DNA of 64,000 nt. Source: Lepidostoma basale (lineage: Eukaryota > Arthropoda > Insecta > Trichoptera > Lepidostomatidae). A model generated the notes under the pieces. That model worked only from the letters and a program-made list of their open reading frames with translations, did not search any database and was not told the origin of the DNA. A program made the position numbers and the translations under genes. How positions within the stretch are numbered: the first letter of the stretch is position 1; every line of letters begins with the position of its first letter. This document shows, one piece after another, positions 19,229-29,336 of this stretch. The DNA lies in contig JAHDVF020000742.1 of NCBI GenBank assembly GCA_022606425.2, positions 62,001 to 126,000 of the forward strand, written 5' to 3'.

Positions 19229-19248
19229 TAATTATAATAATAATAATA

Positions 19249-20100
19249 ATACAGTTCACTCCCGATTTTCCGGGGTCGGGTTAACCGGGAAGCGGATTAT
19301 CCGGGACACTTGAATCTTTGAAAAAAATACGTTATAAAAACAAAAATATTTCACAACAGTACTTATGTATAATGCATCTGTCACAATGACAATAGGCGTT
19401 TACCATAGTTCACATTGGAGCCACAGCCAACATACGTTTGTGGCTCTTAAGTCATAATTGTACTTTATTGTGAAAAGGTGTCTATGGTATAATGGATAAA
19501 CGCAAACAAGTCGTACTTTCAATTGAACAAAAACTCGAAATAATTCAAAGGTTTGAAAATGGTGCAACCGTTAAATATTAATAAATTTAATGTTGGTGAT
19601 AAAACTATACGGGACATCATTTATAAAAGATTTAAAAAAAAAATCGGTTAACATGGAAATCGATTATAGGGATTTTTTTTCCACCATCGAAAATGGGTAT
19701 AATATTCGTTCAACTATATTAATGATGAACGAAGTTCTATATAAGTAATAATGATGAACGAAGTTCAACTATATTATACCCATTTTCGTAATTTTAGAAA
19801 GTTGATTATAAAAAAAAAACCCAGCAAACTTCAAAAGTGCAAACAAAACTTGATTCCTTTTTCAAAGCAGGATAACCGAAAGCATGTGCGTCGATATTAA
19901 ACAGCGTCACTTCACGACTTGTTTTCGAAGACAATAAAAAGATATTGTTGTGTGTTTTGTATTGTTTATTTATATCTAAATACAGTTTAAATATTTTAAA
20001 AAAAGTATTATTTTAAACCTATTTTTATATAACGGACTTTCGGCTTTAACGGACACCCGCTCCCCCCAATTAGTCCGTTTATATCGAGGTTTTACTGTAT
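19249..20100 (+). mobile_element. Defective pogo/Tigger-like element
   Basis: Starts 'acagttcactcccgattttc' after an (AAT)n run and ends 'tatcgaggttttactgta'. The ends are of pogo type (ACAGT...ACTGT) but do not match each other well inside, so the element is diverged or recombinant. A transposase start is present; the central catalytic region is deleted and replaced by a hairpin ('gggtataatatt' ... 'atattatacccat', about 19694-19784). Confidence 0.65.
19492..19660 (+). pseudogene. pogo-like transposase, N-terminal remnant
   Basis: The start MDKRKQVVLSIEQKLEIIQR continues FENGATVKY, then a one-base frameshift at 19579, then INKFNVGDKTIRDIIYKRFK. This is the psq/CENP-B-type helix-turn-helix at the N-terminus of pogo/Tigger transposases, which binds the element ends. 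Only about 50 codons survive; no DDE domain follows. A spacer and inverted repeat occupy the place of the rest. Confidence 0.75.
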
Positions 20101-20181
20101 TTGTTCCTATATCAGTTTGAATAATTCCTATTCGAAAAATCACATAAATTAATTATAACAGTTGAATTTTTTTTGTAACAC

Positions 20182-20217
20182 CTGATGATGTTATCATGGG
20201 TTGACGAAACAGCTGTA
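20182..20217 (+). ncRNA. Hammerhead-ribozyme-like core with CUGAUGA
   Basis: CUGAUGA is followed by a potential stem II (GUUAUC/GGUUGAC), GAAAC, then AGCUGUA. Stem III ACAGCUGU is an 8-nt palindrome and the cleavage triplet would be GUA. Related inverted motifs lie at 27.04-27.23 kb. Confidence 0.5.
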
Positions 20218-20656
20218 GCGAAAAATTAAAAAAAAATGAAAAAACTACGTATTTGAAAGTACGTGATACGTTCACTTTGACTGTACCATTCTGTGCTATC
20301 CCGTATCGCATACCTGCTTGAGAAAAAGTAATGTACCTAAAATGTACAAACTGTTAGGGATACGCGCGTGTGCCAACAACACTTGAGTACAAGTCTTCAT
20401 AAATATGATAGTTTTACAAGGGGTAGGCGAAGTGTGCGGCTGAGTATTTACGTTTCGTAATTTAAAAAAATATTAATCCATAATTAAATTTCATTAATAA
20501 AAAACCTGCTTTTTTGCACGTTTCTCGGAAAATAACCCGAAGGTAGGGCGGTTAATAATGTTGAAGTATCAGAGTGTTTCGGTCAAAACAATGAATTATT
20601 CTATTTTCGACTTCGATTTATGTTTTGGATTCACATTTGAATATCTTAATGAGAAT

Positions 20657-21530
20657 CAATTGTATCTCAATAGAGACGAAGATGTAAATTGGAAACAGAA
20701 TATGGTTGATCAAGGTGTTTACAGGACTTATGACCTGTCATTGATTGGGTTAAGCGCACGCTTTATGTAATACAACATTCCCATTTCACCTTTTTTTTCT
20801 TTTGACCACTATGTCTGACAAATTTTTGGAAGTTGTATATATGTTAATCTGCAACACCACCCTTTGCATGGTAGTTTATTCAATCTACACCCTAACGCCA
20901 TCTATGAAGATTGTATTTTAAGCATTAAGCAGAAGATCTTTTTAATGCAATGTGAAAGGCTACCGCCATTTAGCGCATTGCTAGAAACCGCCTGGAGATG
21001 TCACTCCAATCTACATGCTATACTTTTGACCAGTTTTTTGTTTTTTACAACATCTTAATGAGTGTTGCAAGGTTTAAAAATGTAATAAATAGTGGTTAAA
21101 ACAAATTATTGAAATGAAGTAAAAATACGAATTTTATATAAATAAGTTAAGCTGTAAACGTTAATCAAAATTTAATTGTATCTCAATAGAGACGAATATG
21201 CAAACTGGAAACTGAATATGATTAATCTCCAAAGATGGCGTTAGTGTGTGGATTATATAGATTAATCTTAAAAAGATTAACATATGTAATCAATTCTACA
21301 TAGATGGCGTATTGAAACTGACATGTGAAGATAAACATAGATTTGTAACATATATACAACCTCCAAAATTTGTCTTACATGGTCAAAAAGAAATAGGTGG
21401 AATGGGGAATGTTGTAATTACATAAAGCGTGCGCTTAACCCAACCAATGACAGGTCATAAGTCCTGTAAACACCTTGATCAACCATATTCAGTTTCCAGT
21501 TTGCATCTTCGTCTCTATTGAGATACAATT
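20657..21530. mobile_element. MITE-H composite copy 2
   Basis: A plus-oriented terminal arm at 20657-20800, a second plus-oriented arm from 21172 ('aattgtatctcaatagagac'), and the minus-oriented arm ending at 21530. The part 21172-21530 looks like one complete element and 20657-21171 like a partial copy beside it. 'taacgccatctatg' and 'agatggcgttag' are inverted interior pieces. The 70-codon frame at 20558-20770 is not meaningful. Confidence 0.65.
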
Positions 21531-21539
21531 AAATTTCAT

Positions 21540-22015
21540 GAATTAATCACCCACCACGGGTGAAATCCAGTATTCGTTTACAAGTATAAGTATACATTCA
21601 CAAAAAATATTTGTTAATCAAAATCGTTAATTTTTAATTCATATATGAATGTGTACCTTGATGCGAGGAAGCGCCACGGCCAAGAGATACTGAATGAAAG
21701 GTTAATCTGCGAATGGATACGCACTAATTGACATCCAATATCGCGGCCCATCGGTGGCGATAAGCGCTTCCAAGAAACTTCTGTAAACACGAGATATCGC
21801 GATCCTTTCATAGAACCCTCTAGAAATTGTTCCAACTAATCTAATCTTGCACTTGCAAGTCGGCCGATAGGCGCTTGGCTATCTGACGTTTCGTGGTAAT
21901 CATTGACGGTCAGGGAAAATTTCCCGGATTTATGGAAATCAGAAGTTCCCAGTATGGAATAAATAATAATTCCTTATGTAATTGCGTAGATTTTCACGGT
22001 TGGCAGCAATATGTT
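21540..22015. other. H-family flank, otherwise no recognised feature
   Basis: 21540-21605 ('gggtgaaatccagtattcgt', 'tatacattca') matches the flanks of the other MITE-H copies. The rest shows no repeat or convincing frame. Confidence 0.4.
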
Positions 22016-22016
22016 T

Positions 22017-22257
22017 GATGTGTTTTTGTGTAACACCGTGTGATAACTCCTTCTCGACCGACGTTTCGGAGATCGTTGCAGTCTCCATCTTCAGGGTAAT
22101 GAATGTGATATGTGTTGTGTCTGCTAAGGTACTTCACCGTTGTGCCATGTCGCCGGCAGTGTGTACGTGTGAGACAGAGAGTCCGTGCTAGATTGCAACG
22201 ATCTCCGAAACGTCGGTCGAGAAGGAGTTATCACACGGTGTTACCCAAAAACACATC
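22017..22257. mobile_element. Foldback element with 60-bp inverted repeats and hammerhead-like core
   Basis: The left arm (22017-22080, 'gtgtaacaccgtgtgataac ... cgacgtttcggagatcgttg') is repeated inverted at 22193-22255 with few changes. The 110-bp centre is unique. The minus-strand left arm continues into a canonical CUGAAGA motif. Confidence 0.75.
22060..22094 (-). ncRNA. Hammerhead-ribozyme-like core with CUGAAGA
   Basis: The minus strand reads CUGAAGA, stem II GGAGA...UCUCC, GAAAC, GUC. Core and cleavage triplet are consensus. Stem III is only ACGU, a palindrome with no loop, which again implies a dimer. Confidence 0.55.
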
Positions 22258-22261
22258 AAAC

Positions 22262-22936
22262 AAATTCCTTATGTATTGAAGCGAAGGATGAATCTGGCAA
22301 AAGGCGAATGAAAGTAGAATCAATGCAGTAGAAATGAGATCTCTTAGATGAATGTGTTGAAAATCTGTGTATGATAGTGTTATGAACAAAATGACCTTCG
22401 TGGCAGAGTGGTAAGAGCTCTGACTTCCATACCGAAGGTCCCGGGTTCGATTCCCGGCGATGGCAGTGTGATTGTCACACTGTCTTTGCTTTGGTGTAGA
22501 ATTCACGTGACAATAAAATGACGAAAGATTGGCTACCTATCACATGTCATGTGAATCATTAATATAACAGCTAAAATAATGTGTATACAGTAATTGGGTT
22601 CAAACGACCTGTATACAAGAAAAAAAAATGAAAGGATCATTGAGATGATTTGGATACATGAAAAGAATGAATGAATAAAAAATGGTAAAAAAGTATATGT
22701 TAACGATGTTAATGGAACTAGAAAAAGAGAAAGACCGAGGAAAACGTGACACGATCAAATAAATCAAATATTGAATGTTGGCCTCGTGAGAAGTCGGAGA
22801 AATCGATGTGCGTGCATGACACAATGTATGAATGTTGAAGAAGCTAGATAAATGTCAGGAAAGAAAAGTATGGCATTCCATTTTTTTGACTACCCCTTCG
22901 GAGAGACGGCGTGATGGTTAGTTAGTTAGAAATTCC
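22262..22936 (+). mobile_element. LINE-A fragment (A10) interrupted by SINE-S
   Basis: Before the SINE: 'atgtattgaagcgaaggatg', 'aatgagatctcttagatgaa', 'gtgttatgaacaaaat'. After it: 'atgaaaggatcattgagatg', then RGRPRKT-like sequence, 'cttcggagagacggcgtgat' and GTTAGTTAGTTAG. A deletion of about 47 bp precedes the SINE. Hairpin loop region 'ccccttcgg'. Confidence 0.8.
22393..22628 (+). mobile_element. SINE-S copy 2, tail type 2, inside LINE-A
   Basis: A box 'tggcagagtgg' (22401-22411) and B box 'ggttcgattcc' (22444-22454) sit in a tRNA-like head. The body includes 'gtgtagaattcacgtgacaa' and 'ggctacctatcacatgtcat'. The 3' end forms a hairpin (TGTATACAG / CTGTATACA) before a poly-A tail. The insertion point in LINE-A is clear from intact copies such as 45.53 kb; the TSD is blurred by A residues. 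Confidence 0.9.
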
Positions 22937-23004
22937 AGCACACTATGAAACGAAAATTCGTTATGATATTGAAACCGTTTGGAAAATAATAATAATTAAT
23001 TTCA

Positions 23005-23340
23005 TTTATAGCGGCGACACCGAAGTGCCTGGGTAGGCGCCAAGACACAGTTCGCTTGTGATCACGACCTGTGGCGAACCCTGAAGTGTTGCCGGTACCA
23101 TAGTACGTTATATGTTGGTTCGCCTGGTGTCCACCTAGCCTACGACCCAGGCACTCCGGTGTGGCCGTACCCTTACGTTCGCAAATGCGAATTGAACTTG
23201 CGGAACCCCTACATGACGGCTATCGCAAGTTAGGAAGGAAAGGCAGCTTTTCGGAATCTGTGCTGGGGGTGTGTACATAGTGAGAAGGCACACTATTTTT
23301 CTTGCTAGAATAAAGTTTCCTTAAATCACCGCCGTGTCAA
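23005..23340. other. GC-rich structured island of unknown nature
   Basis: Much more GC-rich than its surroundings. A long imperfect inverted repeat pairs 'cgaagtgcctgggt' (23021-23034) with 'acccaggcactccg' (23145-23158). Smaller palindromes follow ('ttcgcaaatgcgaa'). An AATAAA lies near 23312, followed by 'gtcaaggaagattcg'. No long frame. It could be a solo terminal repeat, a non-coding RNA gene or a foldback element. Confidence 0.4.
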
Positions 23341-23740
23341 GGAAGATTCGTTTTATTAACTAACTTAATTATTTATAATAAATAAGTTTATATTAAAAAA
23401 AAATATTTATTTATTTATATTTATATTAAATTATATTTTAAAAAAATTAAGGCTTGAATACTGTGCAATTCTATTAAATATATAATGTGGAATTTTTTTA
23501 TGAATGGGGTATTTAAAAATATATTTATACATGTTTTGAAATGAACGTTTTTTTACCATAGATAAAAAAAGCATATTTTTACATACATTCAATAAAAACT
23601 CTAAACTTAACGAATTACAGCCAATAAAAATATTAAAATCAGTAAAACTTGTTGAAAATAAATGAATAAACTACTTTTTCCACATAAATAATGAAAGTAA
23701 AACCAATTTGTAAAAAATCTTTTTAAAATATATTTAGTTA
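23341..23740. other. No recognised feature, very AT-rich
   Basis: Long A and T runs with a short periodic 'atttatttatatttata' stretch at 23403-23425. No coding signal. Confidence 0.35.
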
Positions 23741-23870
23741 AATGCACTAATGTTTGTGGCTGCGACCGGTTTCGGCAGTTTACTGCCATCTTCTGGTGGC
23801 AACGAGCTGCCGAAACCGGTCGAAGACACAAACATTTGTGGATTTTAACTAAATATAAGTTTCTTAAAAA
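23740..23870. repeat. Imperfect 130-bp hairpin with hammerhead-like cores on both strands
   Basis: Outer arms 'atatatttagttaaa' and 'tttaactaaatata' and inner arms 'gcgaccggtttcggcag' and 'ctgccgaaaccggtcg' pair. On the minus strand (23764-23795) it reads CAGAAGA, stem II GGCAGUAAACUGCC, GAAAC, CGGUC. One core base differs from CUGAAGA. Stem III ACCGGU is a palindrome. Related half-motifs lie at 25.6 and 49.46 kb. Confidence 0.6.
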
Positions 23871-24300
23871 ATTTTAAGAACATATTTTTCAATTTCATTA
23901 TATAGGTACAATGAACTTGTAACATGAAATTTCAAATAACAAAATAAACTTTTTACACTTTTGAGTTTATTTTTCTCGATATGTTTCGAAGGTTTAACAC
24001 TTTATTATCGGTTTTATATCGTTGGCATAAATATCGTGTTACATCTCAAGTTTATATCTTTATCCCAAAGATGAAGGTGTAAAACATAACAAAAACAAAC
24101 ATATTTGTTTTGAGTGAACATCAAACTCCATCAATCAATAGATTGGAAACTAAATATTAAAGTTGAATAAAAGATATTAATACCTTTTCAGAAGCAGACA
24201 ATGAGTTGATACTAAAACCTGACAAATGTAAAAACAAACAAAATTAATAATTAAACATTAACAAAATATTTGTTTACTTGACACACATTAAAAAAATACC
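23871..24300. other. No recognised feature
   Basis: AT-rich. A lone 'gatatgtttcgaag' near 23980 recalls the hammerhead-type modules but lacks the rest. Confidence 0.35.
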
Positions 24301-24305
24301 AACAG

Positions 24306-24455
24306 ACTAACTAACTAACCATCATCGCCGCCGAAAGAATGGACTGCCACGCTTTTTTTCCCCGACATACTTCTCTCGCTTTCTCAACATTTATACATCG
24401 TGTAATCCACGCACATCGATTTTTCTTACTCCTCATGTTTCCGACATTCAATATT
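24306..24455 (-). mobile_element. LINE-A 3' end (A11)
   Basis: GTTAGTTAGTTAG tail on the minus strand, then a hairpin region with deletions ('catcatcgccgccgaaagaa'), followed by the usual coding end to 'catgtttccgacattcaata'. About 150 bp, 5'-truncated. Confidence 0.75.
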
Positions 24456-24794
24456 TTTTTTTTGTGTACCTATCGAAAAAAATACCCCATAGAAAAATGT
24501 CCCACGCCAGTTGCTGATAACTCAGTATGTTCAGACAAGAGCGTGTTCGAATTTCATATTCATAATAAATGAATTCCCTGGAAGCTGATTGGAACCCTGT
24601 TTATTTTTCGAAACCAATTACAGAGTTCCCTGTTAAATAAATTTGAATATGTTTTGTACTCGTACATATATTTGACGCACATAAAATAATTCAATATTCA
24701 CGAATTCTTGCGCATTGCGCGCATTCTACACACCTATTGGACACACGTACATAACAATTCATTTATCTCAAAAGAAAGTTAATGTTTGAATTCA

Positions 24795-25236
24795 GAGCGT
24801 TATGTGAAGATGTTAAACGAATTCTTGTTGCCTGAATTACATTTTCTTGGCTAAAACCAAAGAATATGCTTCCAGCAGGACGGAGCAACGTCACACACGT
24901 CCAATACGTCTCTGCCACGAGTTTGTGAAATTATCCCTGGCAAAATGATCTCCAGGAGACCAGGAGAGGTGACATAAATTTGCCTCCATCAGTCCTTATT
25001 TAACCCCTATGGACTTTTTCCTGCGGGGTTATCTAAAATCTAATGTTTAGATTTTAGATAACCGACCAGCCAATAAACCGACTTCCCTGACGCATTTAAA
25101 AGAAAATATTTGTCATGAAATGGCAGTCATCACGGAGTCTATCTGCCGAGCCGTCATAAGAATTTTTACTGTTCGACTAAATGAGTGCCGCGATCGCGAG
25201 GGTTTACATTTAGACGATATTATTTTTATGAAATAA
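24795..25236 (+). pseudogene. Second mariner/Tc-like transposase lineage, broken
   Basis: The frame from 24795 reads ERYVKMLNEFLLPELHFLG, a stop, then NQRICFQQDGATSHT, CEIIPGKMISRRPGEVT, a stop; after a frameshift it reads SPYLTPMDFFLRGYLKSN, a short inverted duplication (about 25034-25060), then PANKPTSLTHLKENICHEMA and LNECRDREGLHLDDIIFMK, stop at 25234. The 'FQQDGAT.HT' and 'SPdLTPlDFFLWGYLK' motifs carry the second and third catalytic residues of mariner/Tc-superfamily transposases. The family is clearly different from M1/M2. The end 'ggttattttgtgacaccttg' (about 25320-25340) is a candidate 3' inverted repeat; I did not find its partner. The N-terminal half is missing. Confidence 0.85.
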
Positions 25237-25340
25237 ATTGCCAAATTGCGTACTTTAATAATTATAAACATTTTTCGATAAATGGGTTACAGTAATTTTA
25301 ATCGATCCCCTAAATAATAAGGTTATTTTGTGACACCTTG

Positions 25341-25590
25341 AATAAAAAAAAAATAAAAAAAGTGGTAGTAAGGGTAAGTTTCAACGTTGAAGAATTTCGT
25401 AATTAGAACGATAATTGAACTTCTCGGTGGGTGCATCACTTACGTGATATGAATAAAGATTAAAATAACGTATGAATATTGTTAATTGAAATTGCTTGGA
25501 AAAAGTTCGTTGTAAATAATGAAAATAAAATAAAAGTTAATAAACAAAAGGGTTCGTAAAATGTATTTTGTTTAATTCTACTTGATTTTA
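25341..25590. other. No recognised feature
   Basis: AT-rich with an A-rich run at 25345-25360. No coding signal. Confidence 0.3.
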
Positions 25591-25595
25591 GTTAG

Positions 25596-25632
25596 ACCGG
25601 TTTCGGCAACTCGCAGCATTATCCAAGTACAT
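25596..25632 (-). ncRNA. Degenerate hammerhead-like half motif
   Basis: The minus strand ends GCCGAAACCGGUC after a stem (GC..GAGUUGC). The position of CUGANGA reads UUGGAUAA, so the catalytic core is not preserved. Confidence 0.3.
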
Positions 25633-25699
25633 AGTAACAAGAAAAGTTGGTTGAAAATAAAATTGAAATGAATTAGAACTAAACACACATCATAAAAGA

Positions 25700-25865
25700 A
25701 TTAAACAAGGAAGGTGCCTGCACGTCCTTGGAAACGACATAAAGTTGGTTAACCCTTCCACCACAATGACAAGACAAAGAGGAGATATAGCTGATACCTC
25801 TGAGCTATTTTAAGCTTTCTTGCCATTGATACGAAGATAAAGTGTTTTTTTATTTTCATTATATA
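25700..25865 (+). repeat. Repeat K copy 2
   Basis: Shares 'ttccaccacaat.acaag', 'agagg.gatata' and 'ttgccattgatacgaagata' with 28.94-29.1 kb. Non-coding; nature unknown. Confidence 0.6.
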
Positions 25866-27035
25866 TAAAACGTGTTTACATTTTTAAGAACACTATTTAA
25901 TATACCTTATAAAACGTTACAAATATTAAAGATTATTTTTAAGTTAGAAAATAATTATACATTTAACAAAAAAAAAAAACGGTATCGAAAATTTACATAT
26001 TAATAATAAAATCCTAACATTAAATAATTTAGAAATTTTAGAAACTAAATAAGCCATCAAACACAATGAAAATATAATAAACAACCAATTCAATTAAAAG
26101 TCAATTCCCGTGTTCGAAATGTTCCCGTTATCTCTCCCCTCTCCTCAATCTTAATTATACCCCCTCCACCTTTATACATAACTTCATCCTTTTTAGTATT
26201 TAAGTGATCACTCTGTTTTATTTTATAGTTAAAACTTGTTTATAGTTAAAACTTTAGTATATTAAAGTGTAGTTATATTTATTCAAAAAGAAAATAATTA
26301 AATCAAGTATACTCACAGGAGAGGAAACTTTTGAAGGGAACAGACCATATAAGTTAATAGCAAGGAAGAAGAAGAAGTAAAATAAATAAATAAAGCAAAC
26401 CTGTAACAAGACACTTTTTAGGTTTATCTAGCGAAGGATATACTATTGTACGGGATGCACGCCACTGTTTTCGGTACAAAATAAAGGGTAAAAAAGTACT
26501 GCGCGAGGATACTTAGCATTGCGAGTTCAAGTTCCGTCATGGATAAATTATTTCTAGTTTGTTACCAAACACTTTTGTTGCAGAACGATTTTATAAATAT
26601 AATCTCATAAAATGATTGCATGGTTTTGAGAATTCTGTACAATATCTTTACATTACGTAAAATTCAGATTTAAAAAAATTGATTAGCCTATATTCAGGTG
26701 AAATATAAAAAGTATATTCCGATTAAATTGGGTATTCACTTTTTTATATGGTTGAGTATTGATATCTTTTAAAGATAAGCGATTGCAGAATTTTATACTT
26801 ACGCACAATGATTTGATAACACGTATTTCAGATCTCCATTAAAACTATAATATTATAGATTGATGATACGGGGCTATTTATCATAAATACGTAAACAAAT
26901 AATAATAACAGGAAACCCTTTTTTCATTTATTGGTATTATTAACACAATAATATAAGATTACAATATAAACACAGGTTTTAACTGTTAAAATTTATGACA
27001 CTATTATGATATCCCAATTTTTTTTATTAACTTTT
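25866..27035. other. No gene recognised, AT-rich
   Basis: No frame above chance. 'aggaagaagaagaagt' at 26362-26379 could be the tail of a minute LINE-C fragment. A (TTTA)-type run is near 26220. Confidence 0.35.
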
Positions 27036-27039
27036 TTTA

Positions 27040-27240
27040 GTGTCGCGAGAGTTGTTTCGCCAACCCATGTTGGCATCACCGCCATGCCATCGGTTGACGA
27101 AACAGCTGACGCGACTCAAAAAGTGAATAATAAAAATTGTGATATCATAACAGCGTTTCTTTATTTTACCCGACAGCTGTTTCGTCAACATATGTTGACA
27201 ATTGTAACACCTGATGATGTCAAAGTCGCGTAAAAAAATA
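27040..27240. repeat. Paired inverted hairpins with hammerhead-like half motifs
   Basis: 27042-27116 is an imperfect palindrome bounded by GTCGCG and GCGAC, with 'gtttcgccaac' and 'gttgacgaaac' facing each other. 27173-27232 holds 'cagctgtttcgtcaacatat', 'gttgacaattgtaacacctg' and CTGATGA. GUUGAC-GAAAC-AGCUGU matches the core at 20.2 kb, but the halves lie on different strands, so none is a complete core. Confidence 0.5.
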
Positions 27241-28185
27241 CAATTGTGATACATAAAATAAAGCTTTTTAATTTAACAGTTTATAATGTTAAAGTATCAA
27301 TGAAACACTATGACATAGTGTTTCGGCCAAAACAATGGACTATATAACTCTACTTTAAAACTAATTATTATTTTTTTAAATTATATTACATTCGAGCCGG
27401 CCTTTTTTTAGTGTCTCTGAAGAAACATGTTTATTGTAATTGTGTATTGTCATTTGTTTGGGGGTCGTTTATCGTTTTGTTAATTATATTGTATAGTTTG
27501 TTTCCGAGATAATATAAATTATATATATTTTTACATTCGTTCACGTAAAAAAATTCTTATACACAGATTGATATTTTCCATAGATAGCATTTTCTGGACA
27601 ATGACAATTCCGGTTTCCAATGACTGTCACAGATCATTAATTCAAATAATCGTGTAGTTTCGAAAGTATCTAAAAGAATCGCCATGAAAGAAAATGTATT
27701 CTGAGAAGAGGCGAAATGGCCGCCTTGCGTGAGCTTGTTCATTGTTAAATAAATAATGTTAGTTTATCAAGAACGAGATTTGCAAAGCGATTTCAAGAAG
27801 AGAAATTTCAATTACTACTCGGTAATTCCTAAGAAGACTAAGGAATATTGAAAGGCTCTCTCTGAAAACGGAGATAAATATGATAATTCTCGGAAAGCAA
27901 AATGAAAATTGCTTTTCCGACGAGCTCCCTTTTGCGTCTAGTTTTTGAAAGAAAATTTGCATATTGGATAAGAACGGGGCTTAATGGTAACTGAAATGGT
28001 AAAGTTATGTTTATGGAAAGGTATTTAAATTACACAAATAAAAACATATTTTTGCAAGAGGTAGATATGATTACGAAAAGTGTAGAATAATCCACTTATT
28101 CTACACTTATTATTCATATTTATTTTAATGGATTAAAACTCTGCTCGCTCCACTCACAAGAAATTATTATTTATTTAGCTGTGAC
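27241..28185. other. No gene recognised
   Basis: 27284-27345 ('gtgtttcggccaaaacaatg') matches 20.56-20.6 kb. Near 27415 'ctctgaagaaacatgttt' is a collapsed CUGAAGA...ACAUGU motif. No coding evidence in the other short frames. Confidence 0.35.
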
Positions 28186-28189
28186 CCTT

Positions 28190-28235
28190 GTGAGAGCTTG
28201 TTTCAAACAGTGTAGCCCGCCTTTTAAACTGACAA
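28190..28235 (+). mobile_element. MITE-G terminal fragment
   Basis: 'gtgagagcttgtttcaaaca' followed by 'gtgtagcccgccttt' matches the 3' end of MITE-G with changes. Confidence 0.55.
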
Positions 28236-28436
28236 AGTAATTACGCGCAGATTCCACAGACAACAAGATTCAACATGTCACCTCACATGTGCCATACGAC
28301 CGCAGCGACAAAGTTCTGTTGTCACGTCAGAGGTGACTTACGTCCGTTAAGGGTTAAATTATCATGTCGAGATTTAATTATTTTTTAACGAAACATGGAA
28401 AATACATGACGAGCGAAAATTGTTAAAATAAAAAAG

Positions 28437-28550
28437 AAAACCCCAGCAGAAAGAGACTAGGAAGGTCGTTGAAGATATGGAGGTATGGCTAGACGTCATC
28501 ATCTCCGGACAATTAACCGCCACAAACACTTAGACCAAGAAGAATAATGA
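28437..28550 (+). mobile_element. LINE-C fragment (C5)
   Basis: 'gaaaaccccagcagaaagag', then 'agacgtcatcatctccggac' match the end of the copy at 43.35-43.45 kb (NPSSKRLP.RPP.GWRDDWTSSS). Frameshifted. Confidence 0.6.
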
Positions 28551-28937
28551 TAATTTTTTATAGCAATTCCTACCCCTCCCATGTTAAGGTGGCGTGCCAT
28601 TTTGTTAGCGATTTACATGGAGCTTTTTACGTAAATTTACACGAAACATTCGTGAATGAATTAATATAGAAATAGAGTCGAATTATTCCGTCGTACGCCC
28701 AAGTACAAAAATAATATCCACCATATTTTATGAGTTCGCCGGAACCAATTTCATAAAACGGAAAGCACACACATATTCTATGGAAACCGATAAATTGCTC
28801 GCGGTTCATAGAAATGCCGTGTGTTTGGTTGATAAGCCGGTTAGAAATAGTTTTATGATTTTGAATTATCTAATATATATGATACTGAAAACTGTATGTG
28901 AAAGACTGAATTCAATAAAATATTTGCTTACACAGGA
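28551..28937. other. No recognised feature
   Basis: Overlapping frames 28627-28809 and 28780-29052 have no known motif. Confidence 0.3.
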
Positions 28938-29106
28938 GCAAGGTGCCTCCACAAGTGGTGTTATTATAAAACCCGGCGCCTCTGGGAACGATAAAGAGTC
29001 GGCCAAATCTTCCACCACAATACCAAGAAAAGGGAGAGATATACCCTTATAAGCTCCATCTCTGCGATATATAAAACTTTCTCGTCATTGATATGAAGTA
29101 GAAGAA
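28938..29106 (+). repeat. Repeat K copy 3, best preserved
   Basis: 'gcaaggtgcctccacaagtg', 'cttccaccacaataccaaga' and 'cattgatatgaagtagaaga' are shared with copies 1 and 2. It could be the 3' part of a LINE, but no coding match is visible. Confidence 0.55.
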
Positions 29107-29149
29107 ATAAATAATAAGATGTTTTAACGGAGTCTTGAAATACCTACAT

Positions 29150-29335
29150 AAAGCAGCCTATTTGATATCTGAAATCGTTGAAGAACGAGAAAAATAACGT
29201 GACACGTAATCACATTAAAAAAAATCTGTCATTTTAGAAGAAAGATAATCTTATGAATGCATGTTTGGATCGCTGTTTAAATATAGAGGAATCCGTAGAA
29301 GTTTGTCAGGATTGTCGTTCATAATTGTGGGAATC
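29150..29335 (+). mobile_element. Highly decayed LINE-A fragment (A12)
   Basis: 'tgtttaaatatagaggaatc' and 'gtagaagtttgtcagga' recall the NVEESREVCQ segment. Otherwise unrecognisable. Confidence 0.35.
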
Positions 29336-29336
29336 A

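Noticed and set aside
22393..22465. Functional tRNA gene
   Set aside because: A and B boxes are present but no closed acceptor stem; the same head is followed by the same SINE body in several copies.
23005..23340. Firm call as a solo LTR
   Set aside because: No clear TG...CA ends, target duplication or primer-binding site seen; left as unknown.
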